In this document: positions 12,801 to 26,788 of the stretch, piece by piece | Position numbering within the stretch: position 1 is the first letter of the stretch | Layout of the letters: the number at the start of each line of letters is the position of its first letter | DNA from: Nematostella vectensis | Taxonomy: Eukaryota; Cnidaria; Anthozoa; Actiniaria; Edwardsiidae | Assembly: GCF_932526225.1 (NCBI RefSeq) | Contig: NC_064038.1 | Location: 1,676,001-1,740,000, forward strand | Direction of reading: 5' to 3' | Length of the DNA: 64,000 nucleotides | The notes under the pieces: generated by a model | Seen by the model: only the letters and a program-made list of their open reading frames with translations | What the model was told of the DNA's origin: nothing | Databases searched by the model: none | Position numbers and translations under genes: made by a program

Positions 12801-15800
12801 GATTAAGTAGATTCTAACATAGAGCATAGCGCTCGATAGATTGATATACCTCTTTTTCCGAGTATACTGTTTTACTTTCCTAATGTTACTTTTTGGAATT
12901 TACATTTGGAAAAAAAATTATCGATTGTAACCTTTTGGAGGTTACACTCGTAAAACAAATTCCCGAATGTAACCCTGAAGCTTTTCCCGAATGTAACCTC
13001 CAGTCCGATGGTGACTTTGCTTGGGATAGTTTACGATACCAATAGTATTAAAAGTAATTTTCATTACAATTCCCTTCAGCAATGCCACGTTAGTCTTTCG
13101 TTGCGGGCACTTGACTACTAACGCAGCTACCCGGGTTCGAATCCCGCTGATAGCCTATTTTTTTTTCTTTATTTTTTTTTTTAAAAATCGATACTTAATT
13201 ATACTGTTCTTGGTGTGTCATGACATAAAAAGAAGGTATAGGGACATTTTTATGTACTCTCAGCATCTTTGATATGCTCATGCTTTGTTCAGGATCCTGT
13301 ACATATTTTATGCACACAAGAACTAACTAGATTCCTTGGATAACTTGATTAAGTAGATTCTAACATAGAGCATAGCGCTCGATAGATTGATATACCTTTT
13401 TTTCCGAGTATACTGTTTTATTTTTCCTAATGTTACTTTTTGGAATTTACATTCGGAAAAACATTATCGATTGTAACCTTTTGGAGGTTACACTCGTAAA
13501 ACAAATTCCCGAATGTAACCCTGAAGCTTTTCCCGAATGTAACCTCCAGTCCGATGGTGACTTTGCTTGGGATAGTTTACGATACCAATAGTATTAAAAG
13601 TAATTTTCATTACAATTCCCTTCAGCAATACCACGTTAGTCTTTCGTTGCGGGCACTTGACTACTAACGCAGCCACACGGGTTCGATTCCCGCTGATAGC
13701 CTATTTTTTTTCTTTATTCTTTTTTTAAATATCGATACTTAATTATACTGTTCTTGGTGTGTCATGACATAAAAAGAAGGTATAGGGACATTTTTATGTA
13801 CTCTCAGCATCTTTGATGTGCTCATGCTTTGTTTAGGATCCTGCACATATTTTATGCACACAAGAACTAACTAGATTCCTTGGATAACTTGATTAAGTAG
13901 ATTCTAACATAGAGCATAGCGCTCGATAGATTGATATACCTTTTTTTCCGAGTATACTGTTTTATTTTTCCTAATTTTCCTTTTTGGAATTTACATTCGG
14001 AAAAAAATTATCGATTGTAACCTTTTGGAGGTTACACTCGTAAAACAAATTCCCGAATGTAACCCTGAAGCTTTTCCCGAATGTAACCTCCAGTCCGATG
14101 GTGACTTTGCTTGGGATAGTTTACGATACCAATAGTATTAAAAGTAATTTTCATTACAATTCCCTTCAGCAATGCCACGTTAGTCTTTCGTTGCGGGCAC
14201 TTGACTACTAACGCAGCGACCCGGGTTCGATTCCCGCTGATAGCCTATTTTTTTTCTTTATTTTTTTTTTTTAAATCGATACTTAATTATACTGTTCTTG
14301 GTGCGTCATGACATAAAAAGAAGGTATAGGGACATTTTTATGTACTCTCAGCATCTTTGATGTGCTCATGCTTTGTTCAGGATCCTGAACATATTTTATG
14401 CACACAAGAACTAACTAGATTCCTTGGATAACTTGATTAAGTAGATTCTAACATAGAGCATAGCGCTCGATAGATTGATATACCTTTTTTTCCGAGTATA
14501 CTGTTTTATTTTTCCTAATTTTACTTTTTGGAATTTACATTCAAAAAAAAATTATCGATTGTAACCTTTTGGAGGTTACACTCGTAAAACAAATTCCCGA
14601 ATGTAACCCTGAAGCTTTTCCCGAATGTAACCTCCAGTCCGATGGTGACTTTGCTTGGGATAGTTTACGATACCAATAGTATTAAAAGTAATTTTCATTA
14701 CAATTCCCTTCAGCAATGCCACGTTAGTCTTTCGTTGCGGGCACTTGACTACTAACGCAGCGACCCGGGTTCGATTCCCGCTGATAGCCTATTTTTTTTT
14801 CTTTATTTTTTTTTTTAAATATCGATACTTAATTATACTGTTCTTGGTGTGTCATGACATAAAAAGAAGGTATAGGAACATTTTTATGTACTCTCAGCAT
14901 CTTTGATGTGCTCATGCTTTGTTCAGGATCCTGTACATATTTTATGCACACAAGAACTAACTAGATTCCTTGGATAACTTGATTAAGTAGATTCTAACAT
15001 AGAGCATAGCGCTCGATAGATTGATATACCTTTTTTCCGAGTATACTGTTTTATTTTTCCTAATGTTACTTTTTGGAAATTACATTCGGAAAAAATATTA
15101 TCGATTGTAACCTTTTGTAGGTTACACTCGTAAAACAAATTCCCGAATGTAACCCTGAAGCTTTTCCCGAATGTAACCTCCAGTCCGATGGTGACTTTGG
15201 TTGGGATAGTTTACGATACCAATAGTATTAAAAGTAATTTTCATTACAATTCCCTTCAGCAATGCCACGTTAGTCTTTCGTTGCGGGCACTTGACTACTA
15301 ACGCAGCGACCCGGGTTCGATTCCCGCTGATAGCCTATTTTTTTTTCTTTATTTTTTTTTTTAAATATCGATACTTAATTATACTGTTCTTGCTGCGTCA
15401 TGACATAAAAAGAAGGTATAGGGACATTTTTATGTACTCTCAGCATCTTTGATGTGCTCATGCTTTGTTCAGGATCCTGAACATATTTTATGCACACAAG
15501 AACTAACTAGATTCCTTGGATAACTTGATTAAGTAGATTCTAACATAGAGCATAGCGCTCGATAGATTGATATACCTTTTTTCCGAGTATACTGTTTTAT
15601 TTTTCCTATTGTTACTTTTTGGAAATTACATTCGGAAAAAAAATTATCGATTGTAACCTTTTGTAGGTTACACTCGTAAAACAAATTCCCGAATGTAACC
15701 CTGAAGCTTTTCCCGAATGTAACCTCCAGTCCGATGGTGACTTTGGTTGGGATAGTTTACGATACCAATAGTATTAAAAGTAATTTTCATTTCAATTCCC

Positions 15801-16426
15801 TTCAGCAAATCCACGTTAGTCTTTCGTTGCGGACACTTGACTACTAACGCAGCGACCCGGGTTCGATTCCCGCTGATAGCCTATTTTTTTTCTTTATTTT
15901 TCTTTTAAATATCGATACTTAATTATACTGTTCTTGGTGTGTCATGACATAAAAAGAAGGTATAGGGACATTTTTATGTACTCTCAGCATCTTTGATGTG
16001 CTCATGCTTTGTTTAGGATCCTGCACATATTTTATGCACACAAGAACTAACTAGATTCCTTGGAGAACTTGATTAAGTAGATTCTAACATAGAGCATAGC
16101 GCTCGATAGATTGATATACCTTTTTTTCCGAGTATACTGTTTTATTTTTCCTAATGTTACTTTTTGGAATTTACATTCGGAAAAAAAATTATCGATTGTA
16201 ACCTTTTGGAGGTTACACTCGTAAAACAAATTCCCGAATGTAACCCTGAAGCTTTTCCCGAATGTAACCTCCAGTCCGATGGTGACTTTGCTTGGGATAG
16301 TTTACGATACCAATAGTATTAAAAGTAATTTTCATTACAATTCCCTTCAGCAATGCCACGTTAGTCTTTCGTTGCGGGCACTTGACTACTAACGCAGCGA
16401 CCCGGGTTCGATTCCCGCTGATAGCC
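9885..16426 (+). repeat. Twelve-monomer block, copy 1 (M20-M31)
   Basis: Monomer ends are at 10428, 10974, 11520, 12063, 12608, 13155, 13701, 14245, 14789, 15335, 15881 and 16426. Diagnostic variants in order: ACCTTCAGTCC (M20), GTGACCTTGG (M21), TTATTTATTTTGTT with TATCAATTG (M22), TAGCTCTCGAT with TTGAGATAG (M23), GGTATGTCATG with TATCTATTG (M24), TTATTCACAC with ACATTTGG (M25), GATATGCTC with AACATTATCG (M26), GGTGCGTCATG (M28), TATAGGAACAT (M29), CAGCAAATCC with GCGGACAC (M30), TTGGAGAACTTG (M31). The same ordered series returns at 17514-24058. Confidence 0.88.
14374..14391. repeat. 18-bp perfect palindrome around BamHI site (CCTGAAC subtype)
   Basis: TGTTCAGGATCCTGAACA equals its own reverse complement. 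The form occurs in M24, M28, M30, M39, M43, M62, M66, M85-M88, M106, M110, M112, M113, M115 and the terminal partial unit. Many of these also share AAATCGATAC and CTAATTTTCC or CTAATTTTAC, so it marks a monomer subfamily. Confidence 0.85.
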
Positions 16427-17513
16427 TATTTTTTTTCTTTATTTTTTTTTAAATATCGATACTTAATTATACTGTTCTTGGTGTGTCATGACATAAAAAG
16501 AAGGTATAGGGACATTTTTATGTACTCTCAGCATCTTTGATGTGCTCATGCTTTGTTTAGGATCCTGCACATATTTTATGCACACAAGAACTAACTAGAT
16601 TCCTTGGATAACTTGATTAAGTAGATTCTAACATAGAGCATAGCTCTCGATAGATTGATATACCCTTTTTTCCGAGTATACTGTTTTATTTTCCTAATGT
16701 TACTTTTTGGAATTTACATTCGGAAAAAAAATTATCGATTGTAACCTTTTGGAGGTTACACTCGTAAAACAAATTCCCGAATGTAACCCTGAAGCTTTTC
16801 CCGAATGTAACCTCCAGTCCGATGGTGACTTTGCTTGGGATAGTTTACGATACCAATAGTATTAAAAGTAATTTTCATTACAATTCCCTTCAGCAATGCC
16901 ACGTTAGTCTTTCGTTGCGGGCACTTGACTACTAACGCAGCGACCCGGGTTCGATTCCCGCTGATAGCCTATTTTTTTTCTTTATTTTTTTTTTAAATAT
17001 CGATACTTAATTATACTGTTCTTGGTGTGTCATGACATAAAAAGAAGGTATAGGGACATTTTTATGTACTCTCAGCATCTTTGATGTGCTCATGCTTTGT
17101 TTAGGATCCTGCACATATTTTATGCACACAAGAACTAACTAGATTCCTTGGATAACTTGATTAAGTAGATTCTAACATAGAGCATAGCTCTCGATAGATT
17201 GATATACCCTTTTTTCCGAGTATACTGTTTTATTTTCCTAATGTTACTTTTTGGAATTTACATTCGGAAAAAAAATTATCGATTGTAACCTTTTGGAGGT
17301 TACACTCGTAAAACAAATTCCCGAATGTAACCCTGAAGCTTTTCCCGAATGTAACCTCCAGTCCGATGGTGACTTTGCTTGGGATAATTTACGATACCAA
17401 TAGTATTAAAAGTAATTTTCATTACAATTCCCTTCAGCAATGCCACATTAGTCTTTCGTTGCGGGCACTTGACTACTAACGCAGCGACCCGGGTTCGGTT
17501 CCCGCTGATAGCC
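16427..17513 (+). repeat. Monomers M32-M33, TAGCTCTCGAT subtype pair
   Basis: Monomer ends are at 16969 and 17513. Both carry TTTAGGATCCTGCAC and TAGCTCTCGAT, the latter breaking the GAGC/GCTC hairpin. M33 has GGGATAATTTACG and box B variant GGTTCGGTTCC. The pair recurs as M74-M75 (39316-40402) at an offset of 22,889 bp, sharing both M33 variants. Confidence 0.85.
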
Positions 17514-20500
17514 TATTTTTTTTTCTTTATTTTTTTTTTTAAATATCGATACTTAATTATACTGTTCTTGGTGTGTCATGACATAAAAAGAAGGTATAGG
17601 GACATTTTTATGTACTCTCAGCATCTTTGATGTGCTCATGCTTTGTTCAGGATCCTGTACATATTTTATGCACACAAGAACTAACTAGATTCCTTGGATA
17701 ACTTGATTAAGTAGATTCTAACATAGAGCATAGCGCTCGATAGATTGATATACCTTTTTTTCCGAGTATACTGTTTTATTTTTCCTAATGTTACTTTTTG
17801 GAATTTACATTCGGAAAAAAAATATCGATTGTAACCTTTTGGAGGTTACACTCGTAAAACAAATTCCCGAATGTAACCCTGAAGCTTTTCCCGAATGTAA
17901 CCTTCAGTCCGATGGTGACTTTGCTTGGGATAGTTTACGATACCAATAGTATTAAAAGTAATTTTCATTACAAATCCCTTCAGCAATGCCACGTTAGTCT
18001 TTCGTTGCGGGCACTTGACTACTAACGCAGCGACCCGGGTTCGATTCCCGCTGATAGCCTATTTTTTTTTTCTTTATTTTTTTTTTTTTAATCGATACTT
18101 AATTATACTGTTCTTGGTGTGTCATGACATAAAAAGAAGGTATAGGGACATTTTTATGTACTCTCAGCATCTTTGATGTGCTCATGCTTTGTTCAGGATC
18201 CTGTACATATTTTATGCACACAAGAACTAACTAGATTCCTTGGATAACTTGATTAAGTAGATTCTAACATAGAGCATAGCGCTCGATAGATTGATATACC
18301 TTTTTTTCCGAGTATACTGTTTTATTTTTCCTAATGTTACTTTTTGGAATTTACATTCGGAAAAAAAATTATCGATTGTAACCTTTTGGAGGTTACACTC
18401 GTAAAACAAATTCCCGAATGTAACCCTGAAGCTTTTCCCGAATGTAACCTCCAGTCCGATGGTGACCTTGGTTGGGATAGTTTACGATACCAATAGTATT
18501 AAAAGTAATTTTCATTACAAATCCCTTCAGCAATGCCACGTTAGTCTTTCGTTGCGGGCACTTGACTACTAACGCAGCGACCCGGGTTCGATTCCCGCTG
18601 ATAGCCTATTTTTTTTTTCTTTATTTTTTTTTTTTTAATCGATACTTAATTATACTGTTCTTGGTGTGTCATGACATAAAAAGAAGGTATAGGGACATTT
18701 TTATGTACTCTCAGCATCTTTGATGTGCTCATGCTTTGTTCAGGATCCTGTACATATTTTATGCACACAAGAACTAACTAGATTCCTTGGATAACTTGAT
18801 TAAGTAGATTCTAACATAGAGCATAGCGCTCGATAGATTGATATACCTTTTTTTCCGAGTATACTGTTTTATTTTTCCTAATGTTACTTTTTGGAATTTA
18901 CATTCGGAAAAAAAATTATCGATTGTAACCTTTTGGAGGTTACACTCGTAAAACAAATTCCCGAATGTAACCCTGAAGCTTTTCCCGAATGTAACCTCCA
19001 GTCCGATGGTGACCTTGGTTGGGATAGTTTACGATACCAATAGTATTAAAAGTAATTTTCATTACAATTCCCTTCAGCAATGCCACGTTAGTCTTTCGTT
19101 GCGGGCACTTGACTACTAACGCAGCTACCCGGGTTCGATTCCCGCTGATAGCCTATTTTTTTTTCTTTATTTATTTTGTTAAATATCGATACTTTATTAT
19201 ACTGTTCTTGGTGTGTCATGACATAAAAAGAAGGTATAGGGACATTTTTATGTACTCTCAGCATCTTTGATGTGCTCATGCTTTGTTCAGGATCCTGTAC
19301 ATATTTTATGCACACAAGAACTAACTAGATTCCTTGGATAACTTGATTAAGTAGATTCTAACATAGAGCATAGCGCTCGATAGATTGATATACCTTTTTT
19401 TCCGAGTATACTGTTTTATTTTTCCTAATGTTACTTTTTGGAATTTACATTCGGAAAAAAATTATCAATTGTAACCTTTTGGAGGTTACACTCGTAAAAC
19501 AAATTCCCGAATGTAACCCTGAAGCTTTTCCCGAATGTAACCTCCAGTCCGATGGTGACTTTGCTTGGGATAGTTTACGATACCAATAGTATTAAAAGTA
19601 ATTTTCATTACAATTCCCTTCAGCAATGCCACGTTAGTCTTTCGTTGCGGGCACTTGACTACTAACGCAGCGACCCGGGTTCGATTCCCGCTGATAGCCT
19701 ATTTTTTTTCTTTATTTTTTTTAAAATATCGATACTTAATTATACTGTTCTTGGTGTGTCATGACATAAAAAGAATGTATAGGGACATTTTTATGTACTC
19801 TCAGCATCTTTGATGTGCTCATGCTTTGTTTAGGATCCTGCACATATTTTATGCACACAAGAACTAACTAGATTCCTTGGATAACTTGATTAAGTAGATT
19901 CTAACATAGAGCATAGCTCTCGATAGATTGATATACCCTTTTTTCCTAGTATACTGTTTTATTTTCCTAATGTTACTTTTTGGAATTTACATTCGGAAAA
20001 AAAATTATCGATTGTAACCTTTTGGAGGTTACACTCGTAAAACAAATTCCCGAATGTAACCCTGAAGCTTTTCCCGAATGTAACCTCCAGTCCGATGGTG
20101 ACTTTGCTTGAGATAGTTTACGATACCAATAGTATTAAAAGTAATTTTCATTACAATTCCCTTCAGCAATGCCACGTTAGTCTTTCGTTGCGGGCACTTG
20201 ACTACTAACGCAGCTACCCGGGTTCGATTCCCGCTGATAGCCTATTTTTTTTTCTTTATTTATTTTTTTTTAAATCGATACTTAATTATACTGTTCTTGG
20301 TATGTCATGACATAAAAAGAAGGTATAGGGACATTTTTATGTACTCTCAGCACCTTTGATGTGCTCATGCTTTGTTCAGGATCCTGAACATATTTTATGC
20401 ACACAAGAACTAACTAGATTCCTTGGATAACTTGATTAAGTAGATTCTAACATAGAGCATAGCGCTCGATAGATTGATATACCTTTTTTTCCGAGTATAC

Positions 20501-23500
20501 TGTTTCATTTTTCCTGATTTTCCTTTTTGGAATTTACATTCGGAAAAAATTATCTATTGTAACCTTTTGGAGGTTACACTCGTAAAACAAATTCCCGAAT
20601 GTAACCCTGAAGCTTTTCCCGAATGTAACCTCCAGTCCGATGGTGACTTTGCTTGGGATAGTTTACGATACCAATAGTATTAAAAGTAATTTTCATTACA
20701 ATTCCCTTCAGCAATGCCACGTTAGTCTTTCGTTGCGGGCACTTGACTACTAACGCAGCTACCCGGGTTCGATTCCCGCTGATAGCCTATTTTTTTCTTC
20801 TTTCTTTTTTTTTTTAAATATCGATACTTAATTATACTGTTCTTGGTGTGTCATGACATAAAAAGAAGGTATAGGGACATTTTTATGTACTCTCAGCATC
20901 TTTGATGTGCTCATGCTTTGTTCAGGATCCTGTACATATTTTATTCACACAAGAACTAACTAGATTCCTTGGATAACTTGATTAAGTAGATTCTAACATA
21001 GAGCATAGCGCTCGATAGATTGATATACCTCTTTTTCCGAGTATACTGTTTTACTTTCCTAATGTTACTTTTTGGAATTTACATTTGGAAAAAAAATTAT
21101 CGATTGTAACCTTTTGGAGGTTACACTCGTAAAACAAATTCCCGAATGTAACCCTGAAGCTTTTCCCGAATGTAACCTCCAGTCCGATGGTGACTTTGCT
21201 TGGGATAGTTTACGATACCAATAGTATTAAAAGTAATTTTCATTACAATTCCCTTCAGCAATGCCACGTTAGTCTTTCGTTGCGGGCACTTGACTACTAA
21301 CGCAGCTACCCGGGTTCGAATCCCGCTGATAGCCTATTTTTTTTTCTTTATTTTTTTTTTTAAAAATCGATACTTAATTATACTGTTCTTGGTGTGTCAT
21401 GACATAAAAAGAAGGTATAGGGACATTTTTATGTACTCTCAGCATCTTTGATATGCTCATGCTTTGTTCAGGATCCTGTACATATTTTATGCACACAAGA
21501 ACTAACTAGATTCCTTGGATAACTTGATTAAGTAGATTCTAACATAGAGCATAGCGCTCGATAGATTGATATACCTTTTTTTCCGAGTATACTGTTTTAT
21601 TTTTCCTAATGTTACTTTTTGGAATTTACATTCGGAAAAACATTATCGATTGTAACCTTTTGGAGGTTACACTCGTAAAACAAATTCCCGAATGTAACCC
21701 TGAAGCTTTTCCCGAATGTAACCTCCAGTCCGATGGTGACTTTGCTTGGGATAGTTTACGATACCAATAGTATTAAAAGTAATTTTCATTACAATTCCCT
21801 TCAGCAATACCACGTTAGTCTTTCGTTGCGGGCACTTGACTACTAACGCAGCCACACGGGTTCGATTCCCGCTGATAGCCTATTTTTTTTCTTTATTCTT
21901 TTTTTAAATATCGATACTTAATTATACTGTTCTTGGTGTGTCATGACATAAAAAGAAGGTATAGGGACATTTTTATGTACTCTCAGCATCTTTGATGTGC
22001 TCATGCTTTGTTTAGGATCCTGCACATATTTTATGCACACAAGAACTAACTAGATTCCTTGGATAACTTGATTAAGTAGATTCTAACATAGAGCATAGCG
22101 CTCGATAGATTGATATACCTTTTTTTCCGAGTATACTGTTTTATTTTTCCTAATTTTCCTTTTTGGAATTTACATTCGGAAAAAAATTATCGATTGTAAC
22201 CTTTTGGAGGTTACACTCGTAAAACAAATTCCCGAATGTAACCCTGAAGCTTTTCCCGAATGTAACCTCCAGTCCGATGGTGACTTTGCTTGGGATAGTT
22301 TACGATACCAATAGTATTAAAAGTAATTTTCATTACAATTCCCTTCAGCAATGCCACGTTAGTCTTTCGTTGCGGGCACTTGACTACTAACGCAGCGACC
22401 CGGGTTCGATTCCCGCTGATAGCCTATTTTTTTTCTTTATTTTTTTTTTTAAATCGATACTTAATTATACTGTTCTTGGTGCGTCATGACATAAAAAGAA
22501 GGTATAGGGACATTTTTATGTACTCTCAGCATCTTTGATGTGCTCATGCTTTGTTCAGGATCCTGAACATATTTTATGCACACAAGAACTAACTAGATTC
22601 CTTGGATAACTTGATTAAGTAGATTCTAACATAGAGCATAGCGCTCGATAGATTGATATACCTTTTTTTCCGAGTATACTGTTTTATTTTTCCTAATTTT
22701 ACTTTTTGGAATTTACATTCAAAAAAAAATTATCGATTGTAACCTTTTGGAGGTTACACTCGTAAAACAAATTCCCAAATGTAACCCTGAAGCTTTTCCC
22801 GAATGTAACCTCCAGTCCGATGGTGACTTTGCTTGGGATAGTTTACGATACCAATAGTATTAAAAGTAATTTTCATTACAATTCCCTTCAGCAATGCCAC
22901 GTTAGTCTTTCGTTGCGGGCACTTGACTACTAACGCAGCGACCCGGGTTCGATTCCCGCTGATAGCCTATTTTTTTTTCTTTATTTTTTTTTTTAAATAT
23001 CGATACTTAATTATACTGTTCTTGGTGTGTCATGACATAAAAAGAAGGTATAGGAACATTTTTATGTACTCTCAGCATCTTTGATGTGCTCATGCTTTGT
23101 TCAGGATCCTGTACATATTTTATGCACACAAGAACTAACTAGATTCCTTGGATAACTTGATTAAGTAGATTCTAACATAGAGCATAGCGCTCGATAGATT
23201 GATATACCTTTTTTCCGAGTATACTGTTTTATTTTTCCTATTGTTACTTTTTGGAAATTACATTCGGAAAAAAAATTATCGATTGTAACCTTTTGTAGGT
23301 TACACTCGTAAAACAAATTCCCGAATGTAACCCTGAAGCTTTTCCCGAATGTAACCTCCAGTCCGATGGTGACTTTGGTTGGGATAGTTTACGATACCAA
23401 TAGTATTAAAAGTAATTTTCATTTCAATTCCCTTCAGCAAATCCACGTTAGTCTTTCGTTGCGGACACTTGACTACTAACGCAGCGACCCGGGTTCGATT

Positions 23501-24058
23501 CCCGCTAATAGCCTATTTTTTTTCTTTATTTTTCTTTTAAATATCGATACTTAATTATACTGTTCTTGGTGTGTCATGACATAAAAAGAAGGTATAGGGA
23601 CATTTTTATGTACTCTCAGCATCTTTGATGTGCTCATGCTTTGTTTAGGATCCTGCACATATTTTATGCACACAAGAACTAACTAGATTCCTTGGAGAAC
23701 TTGATTAAGTAGATTCTAACATAGAGCATAGCGCTCGATAGATTGATATACCTTTTTTTCCGAGTATACTGTTTTATTTTTCCTAATGTTACTTTTTGGA
23801 ATTTACATTCGGAAAAAAAATTATCGATTGTAACCTTTTGGAGGTTACACTCGTAAAACAAATTCCCGAATGTAACCCTGAAGCTTTTCCCGAATGTAAC
23901 CTCCAGTCCGATGGTGACTTTGCTTGGGATAGTTTACGATACCAATAGTATTAAAAGTAATTTTAATTACAATTCCCTTCAGCAATGCCACGTTAGTCTT
24001 TCGTTGCGGGCACTTGACTACTAACGCAGCGACCCGGGTTCGGTTCCCGCTGATAGCC
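17514..24058 (+). repeat. Twelve-monomer block, copy 2 (M34-M45)
   Basis: Monomer ends are at 18059, 18606, 19153, 19699, 20242, 20787, 21334, 21880, 22424, 22967, 23513 and 24058. The marker order of copy 1 is reproduced. The offset to copy 1 is 7631 bp at M34, 8179 bp for M36-M42, 8178 bp at M43 and 7632 bp at M45. The shift is explained by one extra monomer (M35 and M36 are near-identical neighbours) and one lost monomer (M44 fuses the start of M29-type with the end of M30-type). The monomer count is therefore 12 in both copies. Confidence 0.88.
22968..23513 (+). repeat. Chimeric monomer M44
   Basis: The 5' part has TATAGGAACAT, specific to M29-type units. The 3' part has CCTATTGTTAC, CAGCAAATCC and GCGGACAC, specific to M30-type units. 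The previous and next monomers match M28 and M31 of copy 1. The simplest reading is an unequal exchange that removed one monomer in register. Confidence 0.82.
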
Positions 24059-26788
24059 TATTTTTTTTTCTTTATTTTTTTTTTAAATATCGATACTTAA
24101 TTATACTGTTCTTGGTGTGTCATGACATAAAAAGAAGGTATAGGGACATTTTTATGTACTCTCAGCATCTTTGATGTGCTCATGCTTTGTTCAGGATCCT
24201 GTACATATTTTATGCACACAAGAACTAACTAGATTCCTTGGATAACTTGATTAAGTAGATTCTAACATAGAGCATAGCGCTCGATAGATTGATATACCTT
24301 TTTTTCCGAGTATACTGTTTTATTTTTCCTAATGTTACTTTTTGGAATTTACATTCGGAAAAAAAATTATCGATTGTAACCTTTTGGAGGTTACACTCGT
24401 AAAACAAATTCCCGAATGTAACCCTGAAGCATTTCCCGAATGTAACCTCCAGTCCGATGGTGACTTTGCTTGGGATAGTTTACGATACCAATAGTATTAA
24501 AAGTAATTTTCATTACAATTCCCTTCAGCAATGCCACGTTAGTCTTTCGTTGCGGGCACTTGACTACTAACGCAGCTACCCGGGTTCGATTCCCGCTGAT
24601 AGCCTATTTTGTTTTCTTTTTTTTTTTTTTTAAAATCGATACTTAATTATACTGTTCTTGGTGTGTCATGACATAAAAAGAAGGTATAGGGACATTTTTA
24701 TGTACTCTCAGCATCTTTGATGTGCTCATGCTTTGTTCAGGATCCTGTACATATTTTATGCACACAAGAACTAACTAGATTCCTTGGATAACTTGATAAA
24801 GTAGATTCTAACATAGAGCATAGCGCTCGATAGATTGATATACCTTTTTTTCCGAGTATACTGTTTTATTTTTCCTAATGTTACTTTTTGTAATTTACAT
24901 TCGGAAAAAAAATTATCGATTGTAACCGTTTGGAGGTTACACTCGTAAAACAAATTCCCGAATGTAACCCTGAAGCTTTTCCCGAATGTAACCTCCAGTC
25001 CGATGGTGACTTTGCTTGGGATAGTTTACGATACCAATAGTATTAAAAGTAATTTTCATTACAATTCCCTTCAGCAATGCCACGTTAGTCTTTCGTTGCG
25101 GGCACTTGACTACTAACGCAGCGACCCGGGTTCGATTCCCGCTGATAGCCTATGTTTATTTCTTAATTTTTTTTTTTAAATATCGATACTTAATTATACT
25201 GTTCTTGGTGTGTCATGACATAAAAAGAAGGTATAGGGACATTTTTATGTACTCTCAGCATCTTTGATGTGCTCATGCTTTGTTCAGGATCCTGTACATA
25301 TTTTATGCACACAAGAACTAACTAGATTCCTTGGATAACTTGATTAAGTAGATTCTAACATAGAGCATAGCGCTCGATAGATTGATATACCTTTTTTTCC
25401 GAGTATACTGTTTTATTTTTCCTAATGTTACTTTTTGGAATTTAAATTCGGAAAAAATATTATCGATTGTAACCTTTTGGAGGTTACACTCGTAAAACAA
25501 ATTCCCGAATGTAACCCTGAAGCTTTTCCCGAATGTAACCTCCAGTCCGATGGTGACTTTGTTTGGGATAGTTTACGATACCAATAGTATTAAAAGTAAT
25601 TTTCATTACAATTCCCTTCAGCAATGCCACGTTAGTCTTTCGTTGCGGGCACTTGACTACTAACGCAGCGACACGGGTTCGATTCCCGCTGATAGCCTAT
25701 TTTTTTTCTTTATTTTTTTTTTTAAATATCGATACTTAATTATACTGTTCTTGGTGTGTCATGACATAAAAAGAAGGTATAGGGACATTTTTATGTACTC
25801 TCAGCATCTTTGATGTGCTCATGCTTTGTTTAGGATCCTGCACATATTTTATGCACACAAGAACTAACTAGATTCCTTGGATAACTTGATTAAGTAGATT
25901 CTAACATAGAGCATAGCGCTCGATAGATTGATATACCTTTTTTTCCGAGTATACTGTTTTATTTTTCCTAATGTTACTTTTTGGAATTTACATTCGGAAA
26001 AAAAATTATCGATTGTAACCTTTTGGAGGTTACACTCGTAAAACAAATTCCCGAATGTAACCCTGAAGCTTTTCCCGAATGTAACCTCCAGTCCGATGGT
26101 GACTTTGCTTGGGATAGTTTACGATACCAATAGTATTAAAAGTAATTTTCATTACAATTCCCTTCAGCAATGCCACGTTAGTCTTTCGTTGCGGGCACTT
26201 GACTACTAACGCAGCTACCCGGGTTCGATTCCCGCTGATAGCCTATTTTGTTTTCTTTATTTTTTTTTTTTAAATCGATACTTAATTATACTGTTCTTGG
26301 TGTGTCATGACATAAAAAGAAGGTATAGGGACATTTTTATGTACTCTCAGCATCTTTGATGTGCTCATGCTTTGTTCAGGATCCTGTACATATTTTATGC
26401 ACACAAGAACTAACTAGATTCCTTGGATAACTTGATTAAGTAGATTCTAACATAGAGCATAGCGCTCGATAGATTGATATACCTTTTTTTCCGAGTATAC
26501 TGTTTTATTTTTCCTAATGTTACTTTTTGGAATTTACATTCGGAAAAAAAATATCGATTGTAACCTTTTGGAGGTTACACTCGTAAAACAAATTCCCGAA
26601 TGTAACCCTGAAGCTTTTCCCGAATGTAACCTTCAGTCCGATGGTGACTTTGCTTGGGATAGTTTACGATACCAATAGTATTAAAAGTAATTTTCATTAC
26701 AATTCCCTTCAGCAATGCCACGTTAGTCTTTCGTTGCGGGCACTTGACTACTAACGCAGCGACCCGGGTTCGATTCCCGCTGATAGCC
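24059..26788 (+). repeat. Five-monomer block M46-M50, copy A
   Basis: Monomer ends are at 24604, 25150, 25697, 26243 and 26788. They match M68-M72 (36041-38770) at a constant offset of 11,982 bp. Shared markers are CCTATTTTGTTTTC after M46 and M49, CCTATGTTTATTTC after M47, AATTTAAATTCGG with AAAAAATATTATCG in M48, and ACCTTCAGTCC in M50. Homology extends back into the end of M45 and M67 (TTTTAATTACAATT, GGTTCGGTTCC). Confidence 0.88.
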
